The notes under the pieces are model-generated. The model saw nothing but the letters and a program-made list of their open reading frames with translations. It searched no databases and was not told where the DNA came from. Shown piece after piece: positions 10,401 to 18,679 of a DNA stretch of 64,000 nucleotides. The position numbers were made by a program, and so were the translations under genes. Each line of letters begins with the position of its first letter. Positions within the stretch are counted from its first letter, which is position 1. The DNA comes from Roridomyces roridus. Taxonomy: Eukaryota; Basidiomycota; Agaricomycetes; Agaricales; Mycenaceae. The DNA is taken from positions 1,612,001 through 1,676,000 of the forward strand of contig JARKIF010000001.1 of assembly GCA_029378245.1 (NCBI GenBank), given 5' to 3'.

Positions 10401-11430
10401 CGAGGTAATGGGCTGGGACAATATCCTCCATTGCCTGGTCGCCCTTCGCGTTATGGGCTGCCGCTGCTAGTTTTGTCGCAACCGAACCCATAGCTCGGAT
10501 ATGCTCCGCGTGTTGGGCGTCCTCTTCCTCGTAAATTCGGGTGATGAATACCCGATCGTCGGGTTCCAACCCATCTTCGTCTTCGGCCTCCCACTGCTTC
10601 CAGAGGCGTTCGGTGCGGCACGCAGGCGGGCAGCGAGTAAAAGACAACTTTCCGTTACTCCAGTCAATCTCGGGATTGTGTCGTTTCAACCACTTGTACC
10701 CCAGAATGACATCCGTCTTCCCGGTATTGGTCAGGGCGAAGGTCATTACTTCCTCATGATCCTCCACCGTAGTGCGCATTCTGACCACTTGTCGAATCTT
10801 GCCCCCCGCGTTGGGGGTGTTATCCGCGTTGTAGACAGGTACCGGCATCGGAAGATCCTCCACGTCGAGCCCATGCCTCTCGGCGAACGACTGGTTCATG
10901 AATCCTTCCGCGGTAGCCCCAGTGTCCAAAAGCCCCACCACCATATACCCACGGAGGCTAGCCAAATCCTGCACCACCATAGGGACCATCACTGACACCC
11001 CACCCATAGCGCGAATGAAGGAAGGCGGATTTTGCAGCTCTTCAATGGCTGTAAGAGCGTCGGGTCGATAGAGACCCAGTAGCTCCTCCACGTATCCTTC
11101 GGTAATTTCGGTGCGTCGGGTTTTGTACGTCCAATTCTGCAGCATCTCTACTGCGTGCGGGCGCTGGGCGTACATTCGGTCCAGCAGTCGCTCGGCACTG
11201 TTGGGTGGTAGCCCCTTCCATGACGCCTTTGGTGTAGGAGGTACGACTGTAACCTTCTTTCGGGGTATCGGCTTCTTACTCCTCCACTCGGGGGCAGGAG
11301 TGTCGTTTTCTTGTTCGTTTGCCACGATTTGAGAATCTTTATCGTTCGATAGAGTATGAAATTGATTAGTGAACGACTTGTGTACATGGGGTATCGAGGG
11401 AGACCGGGAGGACGTGGCTTTCAATCCCGG
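7429..11430 (-). CDS. pol: inner Gypsy pol: protease-RT-RNase H-integrase-chromodomain
   Basis: About 1331 aa read from the TTG at 11424; the open frame reaches back to 11430. There is no ATG at the start, so translation should come through from gag. Domains in order: retropepsin with LLDTGAT (near residue 163); reverse transcriptase with VIVYLDDILIYS (near 526); RNase H with MEADSSDFA (near 672); the integrase zinc site with HHITRAHHD and CSTCQKTK (about 890-935); the integrase core with DLITKLPES, SDRGTQF and a following Glu (about 970-1070); a GPF module (RYGPFPVVRKV); and a C-terminal chromodomain (EYEVEEILKV and YFVKWKDYP, about 1255-1310). The chromodomain marks it as a chromovirus and in such elements steers integration towards modified chromatin. 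No stop, frameshift or missing catalytic residue is visible. Confidence 0.95.
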   Translation of the reverse strand, partial: PGLKATSSRSPSIPHVHKSFTNQFHTLSNDKDSQIVANEQENDTPAPEWRSKKPIPRKKVTVVPPTPKASWKGLPPNSAERLLDRMYAQRPHAVEMLQNWTYKTRRTEITEGYVEELLGLYRPDALTAIEELQNPPSFIRAMGGVSVMVPMVVQDLASLRGYMVVGLLDTGATAEGFMNQSFAERHGLDVEDLPMPVPVYNADNTPNAGGKIRQVVRMRTTVEDHEEVMTFALTNTGKTDVILGYKWLKRHNPEIDWSNGKLSFTRCPPACRTERLWKQWEAEDEDGLEPDDRVFITRIYEEEDAQHAEHIRAMGSVATKLAAAAHNAKGDQAMEDIVPAHYLDEFRSVFDKKDFDKLPERKRWDHAIELKDGAEPARGRVIPLSIPEQKELDEFIAEHLKTGRIRPSKSLFASPFFFVKKKDGKLRPVQDYRRLNAITIKNRYPIPLISEIMHNLRNATWFTKLDVRWGYNNIQIKEGDEEKAAFITNRGLFEPLVMFFGLTNSPATFQCMMNDIFARQIAEGRVIVYLDDILIYSSNKEEHQRTVREVLQILQENDLYLKPEKCEFEKREVEYLGVIIGDGKIRMDPVKVAGVREWAEPKTVKEVQSFLGFLNFYRRFIAGFGIHSKPLTRLTRKDYRWRWGGEERRAFETLKDLVTAEPVLHFPTDHGEWRMEADSSDFATGAVLSQLQNGVWVPIGFLSKSLNDTERNYDIHDKEMLAIMRGLYEWRHFLQGSNKTFEIWTDHKNLAYFMTTKKLNRRQARWSLELSEYDFLLIHKPGKMHNKTDALSRRNGHEKGAKDNSDITLPPADKFQQIPKEEFLRAIPDQEGGDQFLQRIKDAHDKWEDAAKEGLAKSKDEEAEEENPTWQEHDGFLTRHGSVYVPSDKELRHHITRAHHDTYMAGHPGQYRTAELVARNYYWPSMTRDIKRYVAACSTCQKTKTFPSKPRGPLSPNAVPERVWQNVSIDLITKLPESKGYDSIVVIVDRLGKGIRVVPCREQITGEGIARVYRDNVWKDYGLPEVVISDRGTQFVGHLMRDLMKLLGMKSNASTAYHPQTDGQTERVNQEVEQYLRIFTNFMQDDWAEWLTLAEFSYNDKVHATTGFSPFFMTLGFHPRKGIEPLREVPTEKAMEFAQRMEKVRAEAAAAMRHAQEVMKKYYDRSRQPDPGYKVGDKVWLEGKNLQTHRPTKKFEDRRYGPFPVVRKVGSLSYEIKTPASWQVHPVFNTVYLRPWVPPVAEHQKAVDPPPPDVVDGHYEYEVEEILKVKRGGGNQRNTLRYFVKWKDYPPAEWTWEKRALLDGAEECIEEFYEKNPTALREERVNGRWKIVS

Positions 11431-12758
11431 TCATTGGAAAAATCCTCTGGGGACTCTTCGTCCGAGTTCTCCTTGGTGTCGGGTTCTTCCACCATGGCAC
11501 GGAACTGCGTGGTAACGTGCGCATGGGTTGGGCAGTTACGGCGGATGTGCCCTTTGAGCCCGCAGCCATAGCAGTGAACTTCGTTGCTAGGTTGACGACG
11601 GCCCGTATTCCTGCGATCGATGTCCATGGGGGCCGGGACGTTGCTCGCGGTTGTAGCGATGCTGGTACGTATGGTGGGGTTGCTGGTACTGCTTCCTGAA
11701 GCGTTCGTGTTCGTGTTCGTGTGCTGGGTGCCGAATCGGTTGAACCCTTCCGTACGATTGAACCCTTCAAGTCGTTTCGGGTTCTGCATCGGGTTCCGTC
11801 CCCTGCCTCCGTACGACCCCGAGTTGGGGTTCCCCGCTTTCCCGAATCCCGCCTTATCTCCTGTCAGGAGAGTATTCTTCAGGACGCGGAACTGTCTCTT
11901 GAGCCCATCACGTTTGATGGCTTCTTCTTTCCACCCTGCGTAGGTCTTGGGGAGTTCTCCGTTAACTCCTTCGTAAATCGATTCCACCACCTCTTGGCTG
12001 AGACCTGTCTTGAGGAGGCGGATAAGCGTAGTATCGTCGTATCCCGCCGTTCTGTTATACGAGTCGAGAATGGTGAAGTAGCTCGTGGCCGTACCATTCG
12101 CCTGTCGAAGGTGTTCCATCTTGGCTTGGGCTTCCTCCACCTGGGCTCCTCCTTTGAAGCTGGAGATAATGTCGGCCTCGAACGCCACGTAGGTGGTATA
12201 GGCGCCAGTGCCGCTGCCGTTGCGCATGGCCTTTACTACGTTTTCGGCCCAGATCGCCGCAGACCCCCCTTTCATGTAAGACAGGGTGAAATTGATCTTG
12301 GCGGAGTCCTTTTCATATACGGGGTTGTCCTGGAAGTTAAGGTAGCAACCCGCCAAGAACCCGTCCACGGTCTCGGCAGCCCCGGAAAAGTCGGCGGGGG
12401 CAGCAACCCGCGCTCTGCGGGATTTATCGCCACCCCCCTGCTTCGCGTCCAACTGGTTCTTCAGTATATCCAACATGACGCTGTTGGTCTTCGCAATATG
12501 GTCCTCCATCATCGAGATGCGTTGGAATGCATCCTGGAGATCGTTCTGTAGGTGCAAGACTCCGGCTTGCAACCCCGCCTCCGGGTTCCCGTCTGGTCCC
12601 CAGATTTCCGTCAATAGCCCGCGAGTTGCGGCGCTCAGCGCTTCCGCGCGATCGAATATGTGGGCTTCGCGTGCCGTTTGATCCAATCCTTGATAGTGGA
12701 TGGCGTCCGTCGACTGGAACGCATCTCGGTTCGGTATACCCAGTGCAGTAGGGTCCAT
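11421..12758 (-). CDS. gag: inner Gypsy gag with CCHC zinc knuckle
   Basis: A 445-aa Gag polyprotein, starting at the ATG encoding MDPTALGIPNRDAF, 34 bases past the primer site. The in-frame ATG at 12812 lies in the LTR and would precede the primer site, so I reject it. The middle is the helical capsid region (VDGFLAGCYLNFQDN, ETVDG... and TYVAFEADIISSF). The C-terminal part is Asn/Ser/Gly-rich, followed by a complete nucleocapsid knuckle CYGCGLKGHIRRNC and an acidic tail. It packages element RNA into particles. Its TGA stop overlaps the pol frame, which is in the -1 register; no classic slippery heptamer is present at the overlap. Confidence 0.93.
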   Translation of the reverse strand: MDPTALGIPNRDAFQSTDAIHYQGLDQTAREAHIFDRAEALSAATRGLLTEIWGPDGNPEAGLQAGVLHLQNDLQDAFQRISMMEDHIAKTNSVMLDILKNQLDAKQGGGDKSRRARVAAPADFSGAAETVDGFLAGCYLNFQDNPVYEKDSAKINFTLSYMKGGSAAIWAENVVKAMRNGSGTGAYTTYVAFEADIISSFKGGAQVEEAQAKMEHLRQANGTATSYFTILDSYNRTAGYDDTTLIRLLKTGLSQEVVESIYEGVNGELPKTYAGWKEEAIKRDGLKRQFRVLKNTLLTGDKAGFGKAGNPNSGSYGGRGRNPMQNPKRLEGFNRTEGFNRFGTQHTNTNTNASGSSTSNPTIRTSIATTASNVPAPMDIDRRNTGRRQPSNEVHCYGCGLKGHIRRNCPTHAHVTTQFRAMVEEPDTKENSDEESPEDFSNDRD

Positions 12759-12791
12759 CGTTTCGTTCGGTCGAGTGTTCGAGTAAAGGGG

Positions 12792-12801
12792 AGACGAATC
12801 T
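12792..12801 (-). other. self-priming primer-binding site of inner Gypsy
   Basis: On the minus strand AGATTCGTCT lies two bases beyond the 5' LTR and is the exact reverse complement of AGACGAATCT (plus-strand 12914-12923) inside the LTR, about 31 bases downstream of the TATA sequence. The layout and 10-base length match the outer element, so both are self-primed. Confidence 0.75.
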
Positions 12802-12803
12802 TT

Positions 12804-13166
12804 TGTCAGCACCTAGGGCTAAGTCGGGTTCTAGTCGGCAACGAACGAGGCGATCGAGCGAAGAGCAGCAGACGAGACTCAAGAGGTAGAGCAAGCCGTA
12901 GGGAGAATAGACTAGATTCGTCTACAGTACTGAGACTGTAGACGGGTATATATACTACATGATCGAATTAGGTACGAGGAGGTAGGGGGTAGGAGCAGGG
13001 GCGATCGAGACCGGTAGGGGTTTAAATGCAGGGGAGAGTGGAGTACCAAGCAGGGGTTGAGACAAGACCCGCCCGATCAATGATGATCACTGATTAGGGT
13101 ATTGATGGTTTGATGGTTGATCGGGTTACAACCCGTCGGGTTGTTGCCTGGGGTCATTTCATGACA
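12804..13166 (-). repeat. 5' LTR of inner Gypsy
   Basis: Upstream LTR relative to the minus-strand element; near-identical partner at 7030-7392. It contains the inferred promoter and RNA start for the inner element. Confidence 0.95.
12947..12954 (-). promoter_or_regulatory. TATA box of inner Gypsy LTR
   Basis: TATATATA on the minus strand, about 31 bases before the self-priming decamer at 12923-12914 that should be the RNA 5' end. Confidence 0.65.
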
Positions 13167-13171
13167 TCTGG
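13167..13171. repeat. target-site duplication TCTGG, right copy (inner Gypsy)
   Basis: Partner of TCCGG at 7025-7029 with one C/T difference; outer gag coding resumes in frame immediately after it. Confidence 0.8.
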
Positions 13172-13590
13172 TCAGACGATGGAATGTCTAACCGGGAGTA
13201 TGGACGCCATCCCGCGCAAGTTCGTTTTGGTGCTTATCGCGCCTCCGGCGTAGGAATGCGTCCGGAGCCAGCTCCAGCAGGTACTCAAGCTCGTCCCGGT
13301 GATTCGGATGACGAAACGGATCCGCTCAGCCATAGTTCCTCCGTTCATCAGGGCGGTCCTCTGGGACCACCAGGTGGATATGGAGGAGGTGGCCCTCCTG
13401 GTGGTGGCCCTCTGGGGTCCCCCGGAGGTGGAATTCCAGGTGGTGGGCCTCCGGGCCCTCCATATGGCGGTGGTGGTGGAGGTGGCAATCCCGGTGGTGG
13501 ACCCCCTGGAGGATATCCAGGTGGTGGAAACCCCGGTGGAGGAGGGGGCGGAGGCGGGCCTCCTGGGGGATTTCCCGGGGGATTTTTTTC
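13167..13590 (+). repeat. Gly/Pro-coding G-rich low-complexity tract
   Basis: From about 13340 the sequence is a degenerate GGT/GGA/CCT triplet tract with several runs of three or more G, encoding Gly-Gly-Gly-Pro-Pro. It lies inside gag and is not a separate gene. The short G-runs could form quadruplex structure in the RNA. Confidence 0.7.
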
Positions 13591-14756
13591 CTCCTGGCGG
13601 TCCTCCCCAACCTGCGCCTGGCACTGATCCGTACATGGCTTACATGATGTATGAGACCGCCCAGGCGTTTAGGGACGCCGCTACGCAATTCAGAAACCCA
13701 CCTGCTCAGAGGTCGGGACGGTCAAACCTTCGGAATCCGGACCCATTCAATGGAGAAGATCCTTCAAAGCTGCGTATATTCTATACGCAGTGTTCTCTTC
13801 GTTTTGGAGAACAACCACAGGACTTCGTCACGGACTCAAGCAAGATTATCTTCGTGATCTCTTACCTCAAAGGTCGCGCGCTCTTGCACTTCACTCCGGT
13901 GATCGAGTCCCAGACACCTCCGGAATGGGACGACAATTGGGCTGCTTTCTCGCAGGAACTCTTCAACTGCTTCGGTCCGGTCGATCCGGTCGGAGACGCC
14001 CAGGAAGAGGTCCTCGATCTCCATATGGCCAACAACGAGACCATTATCGACTTCCATCTCAAATTCGACACTCTTCGGCCTTACCTCCCTTGGTCGGATG
14101 AGAACCTCAAGTTCATGTACTATCGTGCGCTGGCTCTTCGTCTTAAAGATGACCTCAAGACTGCGATCTACCCCGACACGTATATTGGACTCCGCACTGA
14201 GGCTACTCGTTTGGATTTCATCTACTGGAAGTTCGAGAAGGAGAGACAGAGAGAGCGGGAGAGAAAGAAGCGGATGGGCGGTGGTGGAAGTTCTGGCTCC
14301 GGTTCCGGTAACGACAATCCGAAATCCGGCAACAACGCCAAGAACTCCAACTCCGGTAACTCGTCTGGCAACTCCGGCAACTCCGGTAACTCCGGTAATT
14401 CGTCTGGTCAGCAAAACCGCAAGGGAAATCCTAGGAAGGATTCAAAAACTCCCACCGGTAACAACAACGCTGCCCAGACCAATCCGGCTCCCAACAAGAA
14501 TCCGCCCCCGAAGAAGGCCAAGCCCTATGAGAAGAATCTCACCCAGGGTGGTAAGCTGAAGCAGGAGGAACGGGATCGCCACAAGGCGAACAATCTCTGC
14601 ATGTACTGCGGAGAGGCAGGTCACCAAGCGTCCGATTATCCCAAGCGGACTACTCCGGTCGCTGGCCGTGGGTCTCAGACCACTCCGGCCCCTGCTGCTA
14701 CAACTCCCGCTCCCGCAGCCCCTGCGTCGACAACCCCGGCCGCGCCAAAAAATTAG
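13172..14756 (+). CDS. gag: outer Gypsy gag, C-terminal part, with frameshift and altered zinc knuckle
   Basis: This continues the outer Gag after the inner insertion. It opens with a Gly/Pro low-complexity stretch (13340-13590), followed by the capsid region (RNPDPFNGEDPSKLRIFY, IIFVISYLKGRALLHF, LKFDTLRPYLPWSDENLK), a Ser-Gly-Asn repeat segment and the nucleocapsid region. A run of seven T at 13583-13589 changes frame: six T would join the upstream Gly/Pro frame to the capsid frame without a break, so this copy seems to carry a +1 slippage mutation. The knuckle reads CMYCGEAGHQASDY, with Tyr (codon 14637-14639) where the last zinc Cys belongs. The gag frame ends at TAG 14754-14756, immediately after an A6T slippery run. 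With the T-run corrected, Gag would be about 765 aa. Confidence 0.85.
14747..14753 (+). promoter_or_regulatory. predicted -1 ribosomal frameshift site, gag to pol
   Basis: In the gag register the bases read A AAA AAT, matching the X XXY YYZ slippery rule, and the gag stop TAG follows with no spacer. A -1 slip enters the pol frame, which is open from here through 18583 with no stop in the 79 codons before the protease DSG motif. Confidence 0.65.
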
Positions 14757-17700
14757 GCAGCAGTCCGGACACCTCAATCCCCAGTCCGGACTGCGTTGAC
14801 GGCGGGGATCTTCCCGAGGTTCGACTCAACGCTTCCTCTCTTTCATCTAATGCCCTTTACGTTTTACTTTTTCTATCTCTTCTGCGCGCGGACTATATAT
14901 CTCTGGACGAGCGTGAACTAGGCGTAACCCTAGGCTCATCCGATGTATCGAGGCAACTTGCCGAGGGATTCAACTCCCACATTAATGCGCTCGTGGACTC
15001 CGGTTCATCGCATTGTTTCGTCTCAGACAAGTTCTGTGACGAAAAGGGTTATCTCCCTTATTCTGTACCTCCGGTCAAGGTGCGGTATTTGGATGGCTCG
15101 TCCTCGATCATTAACCGTCAGATCCGGCTGCTCATCCGGTTTCCCTCCGGCGACGTCCATTTAATGGAATTCTTTGTCACCCGTCTTGATCCTCCCTGCG
15201 ACATGGTCCTTGGATACAACTGGCTTCACCGCTACAATCCGTTGATTGACTGGAAGAATGCTAGTATCGCTTTCCGGACCACATCCAATGGGAATCTTGT
15301 GTCGACACCAACTCCGGTCGAGTCTCTCTCCTCCGGTTCTGGGACCCCAACTCCGGTCCCGACTCCGACATTGTCGCCATCGACCTCAGCTCCTTCCGAG
15401 CAACACTCCGAGGCCACCGAGCCTCATCCATTCCTTACTCCACCAAAAATCTCTCTGGTCTCTGCTGCAGCTTACCGTTCTATCCTCAAGGATAAGGACG
15501 TCCAGCAGTTTACGATGCACGCTCAACCGAAGGAGGAAGTTACTGCCAAGTCCGGTTCCCTAGAGGATCCGGACCTGTCTAAAATTCCTTCGGAGTACCA
15601 TGACTTCGCTGACGTATTTTCAGAGCAGGAAGCGTACAACCTTCCTCCTCACCGCGAATACGATCTCAAGATCGAAACTATCGACGGCGAAGTTCCTCCG
15701 GTCGGGCACGTCTACTCCCTTTCGCAATCCGAGCTCGCTGCACTCCGCGAGTTCATCGACAAAAATATTCGCTCCGGGTTTATCTACCCGTCCCGGTCGA
15801 ATCATGGAGCTCCAATCCTTTTTGCCAAGAAGAAGGATGGTTCGCTCCGACTCTGTGTCGATTACAGAGGTCTCAACGGCATCACGAAGAAGGATCGCTA
15901 TCCTCTTCCATTGATTGCTGACCTCTTGGATGCTCCGGGAAAGGCGCGTATCTATACCAAACTTGATCTTCGGCACGCTTACCATCTTCTCCGAGTTGCT
16001 GAGGACGATGAGTCCAAAACTGCATTTCGGACTCGCTACGGCTCTTTCAACTTCAGAGTCATACCGGAGGGTTTATCCAACGCTCCGGCGGCTTTTCAGC
16101 GCTTCCTGAATAGCCTGTTCGCGGACTTGCTTGACGTTTACGTCGTTGTCTATTTGGATGACATTCTGGTTTACTCCGGAGACGAAGCTCAGCACACAGC
16201 GCACATACGGGAAGTACTCCGGCGCCTCTGGGCCTCCGGTTTGTACTGCAAACTCCCCAAATGCGAGTTCGGTGTAACAACGTGCGAGTACCTCGGCTAT
16301 ATTCTCTCTCCGGATGGATTCCGGATGGCCGAGGAGAAGATTGCGGCGATAATGGAATGGCCGGTCCCACGTAAAGTTAAGGACGTTCAGTCATTCCTTG
16401 GCTTTTGCAACTTCTACCGTAGATTCATCTGGAATTACTCCGGTATCACGGTCGCCCTGACACGCCTCACGCGTAAGGGCTTGAAGTGGGACTGGACCTC
16501 CATCTGCCAAGACGCGTTTGAGACGCTCAAGAGGGCTTTCACCGAAGCTCCGGTTCTCCATCACTGGGTTGCCGGCCGTCAACTTACGGTCGAAACGGAC
16601 GCTTCGGACTACGCCATCGCCTCCATCCTATCAATTCAAGGAGACGACGGCGACATCCATCCCCTCGCATTCCGGAGCCGGACTCTGCAAAACGCGGAGC
16701 TCAACTACGACACCCACGACAAGGAACTCCTCGCCATCTTCGACGCTTTCGAGCATTGGCGCCAATACCTCGAAGGAGCTCCTCTTACAGTGGATGTTGT
16801 CACCGACCACAAGAACCTGGAGTATTTTGCTACCACAAAGACGCTTACCCGTCGACAGGTTCGCTGGTCGGAGAAACTCTCCGCGTTTAATATGCTCATC
16901 CGGTTCCGTCCTGGACGGCTTGGGGGAAAACCTGACGTGTTAACTAGACGATGGGACGTCTATGCTAAAGAGGGGGATAGGGATTATGTTCAGGCCAATC
17001 CGCAAAATTTTCGGCCAATTTTCACCTCTGAACACCTCTCTGCGTCACTCCGGGCGACATTTCTTGAAGAAATCGTACTCCGGTCATCGGTCGTTTTGGA
17101 CGTCGAGAAGCTCTACTCCGACATCCGGACTCATCTCTCCGACGATCCTCACGCCCTTGCGGGTCTGGAACTCGCTAAAACCGGCACCAATCCTCGCTGG
17201 ACGACAGACGAGGCTGGCTTACTCCGCTTAGACGGACGAATCTATGTTCCCTCATGCTCCGGTTCTTCACCGGAGCTCCGTGTACGTGTTTGCCAGTTTA
17301 AGCATGATCATATTCTTGCTGGTCACTTCGGACAGAACAGGACGCTGGCTCTGATCCGGAAGGAATTCACGTGGCCAAATTGTCGCGACTTCGTCAAAGA
17401 CTATGTCAAGTCCTGCGTCACGTGTGCGAGGAACAAGAAGCCCAGGCACCGTCCTTACGGTCTCCTGAAACCCCTCCCAGTGCCTCTTCGTCCATGGCAT
17501 TCGATATCCATGGACTTCATCAAGCAACTTCCGGCCTCCGGCGAGTACGATTGTATTCTTGTGATCGTTGATCGTGCTTCGAAGCAGGTTATCCTCATTC
17601 CCTGCGACGTTCACATCGACTCTCCAACACTCGCCCGGATGTTCCTCATTCACGTTTTCTCCAAACACGGAGTTCCGGCACACGTCACTTGTGACCGGGG

Positions 17701-18583
17701 TTCCGAATTCATTTCATCCTTCTTTCGTTCTTTGGGCGAACTCCTCGACATGAAGATCCATTATACTTCGGGTTACCATCCGGAAGCCGATGGTCAAACG
17801 GAACGGATGAACCAGACGGTCGAGCAGTACATCCGCATTTACTGCTCTTATCAACAGGATGATTGGGATTCACTCCTTCCTCTTGCCGAATTCTCGTTGA
17901 ACAACGCTCCTAACGCCTCCACAGGCATTACTCCGTTTTTCGCGAATAAAGGCTACGATCCCCTCCTGTCCGTCCATCCGGAACTCAACGTCGCCAACAC
18001 ATACGCTCGCGACTTCGTGGTCAATCTCAACGAACTCCACGAGTTCCTCCGGGACCAAATCCGGTCTGCACAAAGTACTTACAAGGAAACGGCGGACCGG
18101 AAACGCATCCAACATCCGGACATCAAAGTCGGCGATGAGGTGTTCATCTCCACCAAGTACATCAAGACCAAGCGTCCAACTCCGAAGTTCTCGGAGACGC
18201 ACATCGGTCCGTACGAGGTTATTGGAAAACCTAGCGCTGCCTCGTTCCAGGTGCGACTTCCAAAAAATCTGTCCCAAGTTCACCCAGTTTTCCATGTTTC
18301 CCAACTCGAACCCCACTTCCGGAATCCCTTCCCCGGTCGAGAAATCCCTCCACCACCTCCGGTAGAGGTCGACGGAGAAGAGCATTTCGAGGTCAAACAA
18401 ATCGTTGACTCCAAGCTTGACCGGAGGTACCGGATTAAACTCCGGTACTTGGTCGAATGGATGGGCTACGAGAACACGGATGAACAATTCACATGGGTTG
18501 GAGCAGACGACATACAGGCAGGTGAGGCGTTGGAAGACTTCCATCGCCGATATCCCGACAAGCCTGGCCCGTTACAAACCTAA
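14753..18583 (+). CDS. pol: outer Gypsy pol: protease-RT-RNase H-integrase-chromodomain
   Basis: About 1276 codons from the frameshift site; there is no ATG near the start, consistent with synthesis as a Gag-Pol fusion. Counting from the GTG at 14993: retropepsin with VDSGSSHCF (residues 1-9) and MVLGYNWLHRYNP; reverse transcriptase with VVYLDDILVYS (near 387); RNase H with ETDASDYA (near 534); integrase zinc site HDHILAGHF to CVTCARN (about 771-808); integrase core MDFIKQL, CDRGSEF and the downstream Glu (about 840-940); GPY module HIGPYEVIGK; and a chromodomain (FEVKQIVDSKL and YLVEWMGYE, about 1131-1190). All catalytic residues appear present. Together with the LTR and priming layout this is a chromovirus. 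It ends 97 bp before the antisense gene's 3' end, so the two converge. Confidence 0.95.
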   Translation, partial: LGSSPDTSIPSPDCVDGGDLPEVRLNASSLSSNALYVLLFLSLLRADYISLDERELGVTLGSSDVSRQLAEGFNSHINALVDSGSSHCFVSDKFCDEKGYLPYSVPPVKVRYLDGSSSIINRQIRLLIRFPSGDVHLMEFFVTRLDPPCDMVLGYNWLHRYNPLIDWKNASIAFRTTSNGNLVSTPTPVESLSSGSGTPTPVPTPTLSPSTSAPSEQHSEATEPHPFLTPPKISLVSAAAYRSILKDKDVQQFTMHAQPKEEVTAKSGSLEDPDLSKIPSEYHDFADVFSEQEAYNLPPHREYDLKIETIDGEVPPVGHVYSLSQSELAALREFIDKNIRSGFIYPSRSNHGAPILFAKKKDGSLRLCVDYRGLNGITKKDRYPLPLIADLLDAPGKARIYTKLDLRHAYHLLRVAEDDESKTAFRTRYGSFNFRVIPEGLSNAPAAFQRFLNSLFADLLDVYVVVYLDDILVYSGDEAQHTAHIREVLRRLWASGLYCKLPKCEFGVTTCEYLGYILSPDGFRMAEEKIAAIMEWPVPRKVKDVQSFLGFCNFYRRFIWNYSGITVALTRLTRKGLKWDWTSICQDAFETLKRAFTEAPVLHHWVAGRQLTVETDASDYAIASILSIQGDDGDIHPLAFRSRTLQNAELNYDTHDKELLAIFDAFEHWRQYLEGAPLTVDVVTDHKNLEYFATTKTLTRRQVRWSEKLSAFNMLIRFRPGRLGGKPDVLTRRWDVYAKEGDRDYVQANPQNFRPIFTSEHLSASLRATFLEEIVLRSSVVLDVEKLYSDIRTHLSDDPHALAGLELAKTGTNPRWTTDEAGLLRLDGRIYVPSCSGSSPELRVRVCQFKHDHILAGHFGQNRTLALIRKEFTWPNCRDFVKDYVKSCVTCARNKKPRHRPYGLLKPLPVPLRPWHSISMDFIKQLPASGEYDCILVIVDRASKQVILIPCDVHIDSPTLARMFLIHVFSKHGVPAHVTCDRGSEFISSFFRSLGELLDMKIHYTSGYHPEADGQTERMNQTVEQYIRIYCSYQQDDWDSLLPLAEFSLNNAPNASTGITPFFANKGYDPLLSVHPELNVANTYARDFVVNLNELHEFLRDQIRSAQSTYKETADRKRIQHPDIKVGDEVFISTKYIKTKRPTPKFSETHIGPYEVIGKPSAASFQVRLPKNLSQVHPVFHVSQLEPHFRNPFPGREIPPPPPVEVDGEEHFEVKQIVDSKLDRRYRIKLRYLVEWMGYENTDEQFTWVGADDIQAGEALEDFHRRYPDKPGPLQT

Positions 18584-18679
18584 TTGTCAAACCCCGGCCG
18601 AGCCTTTCCAACTTCAGGTTCAATACCTCGGCCGGGTAAATGTTCGTTCATCAAAATTCTATTTACATTTTGCCTTTAC

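Larger units (their letters stand above)
7030..13166 (-). mobile_element. inner Ty3/Gypsy chromovirus, structurally complete
   Basis: A 6137-bp element in reverse orientation inside the gag gene of the outer element. Its two 363-bp LTRs (TGTCA...TGACA) differ only at two adjacent bases (CT against TC, about 7079-7080 and 12854-12855). It has intact gag with a zinc knuckle, intact pol with all five domains including a chromodomain, a polypurine tract and a self-complementary primer site. Everything needed for autonomous movement appears present, with the gag-pol junction being the one unclear point. Confidence 0.96.

Noticed and set aside
12424..12894. Minus-strand 156-codon frame spanning the inner LTR and gag
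   Set aside because: Out of frame with gag, crosses the LTR boundary and encodes no recognisable domain.
13184..13627. Stand-alone collagen-like Gly/Pro-rich protein
   Set aside because: It is the frame of outer gag before the T7 shift and joins gag sequence on both sides.
15620..18544. Several antisense frames within outer pol (for example 15620-15985 and 17870-18544)
   Set aside because: They mirror strongly coding pol sequence on the other strand, with no motifs or splice logic of their own.
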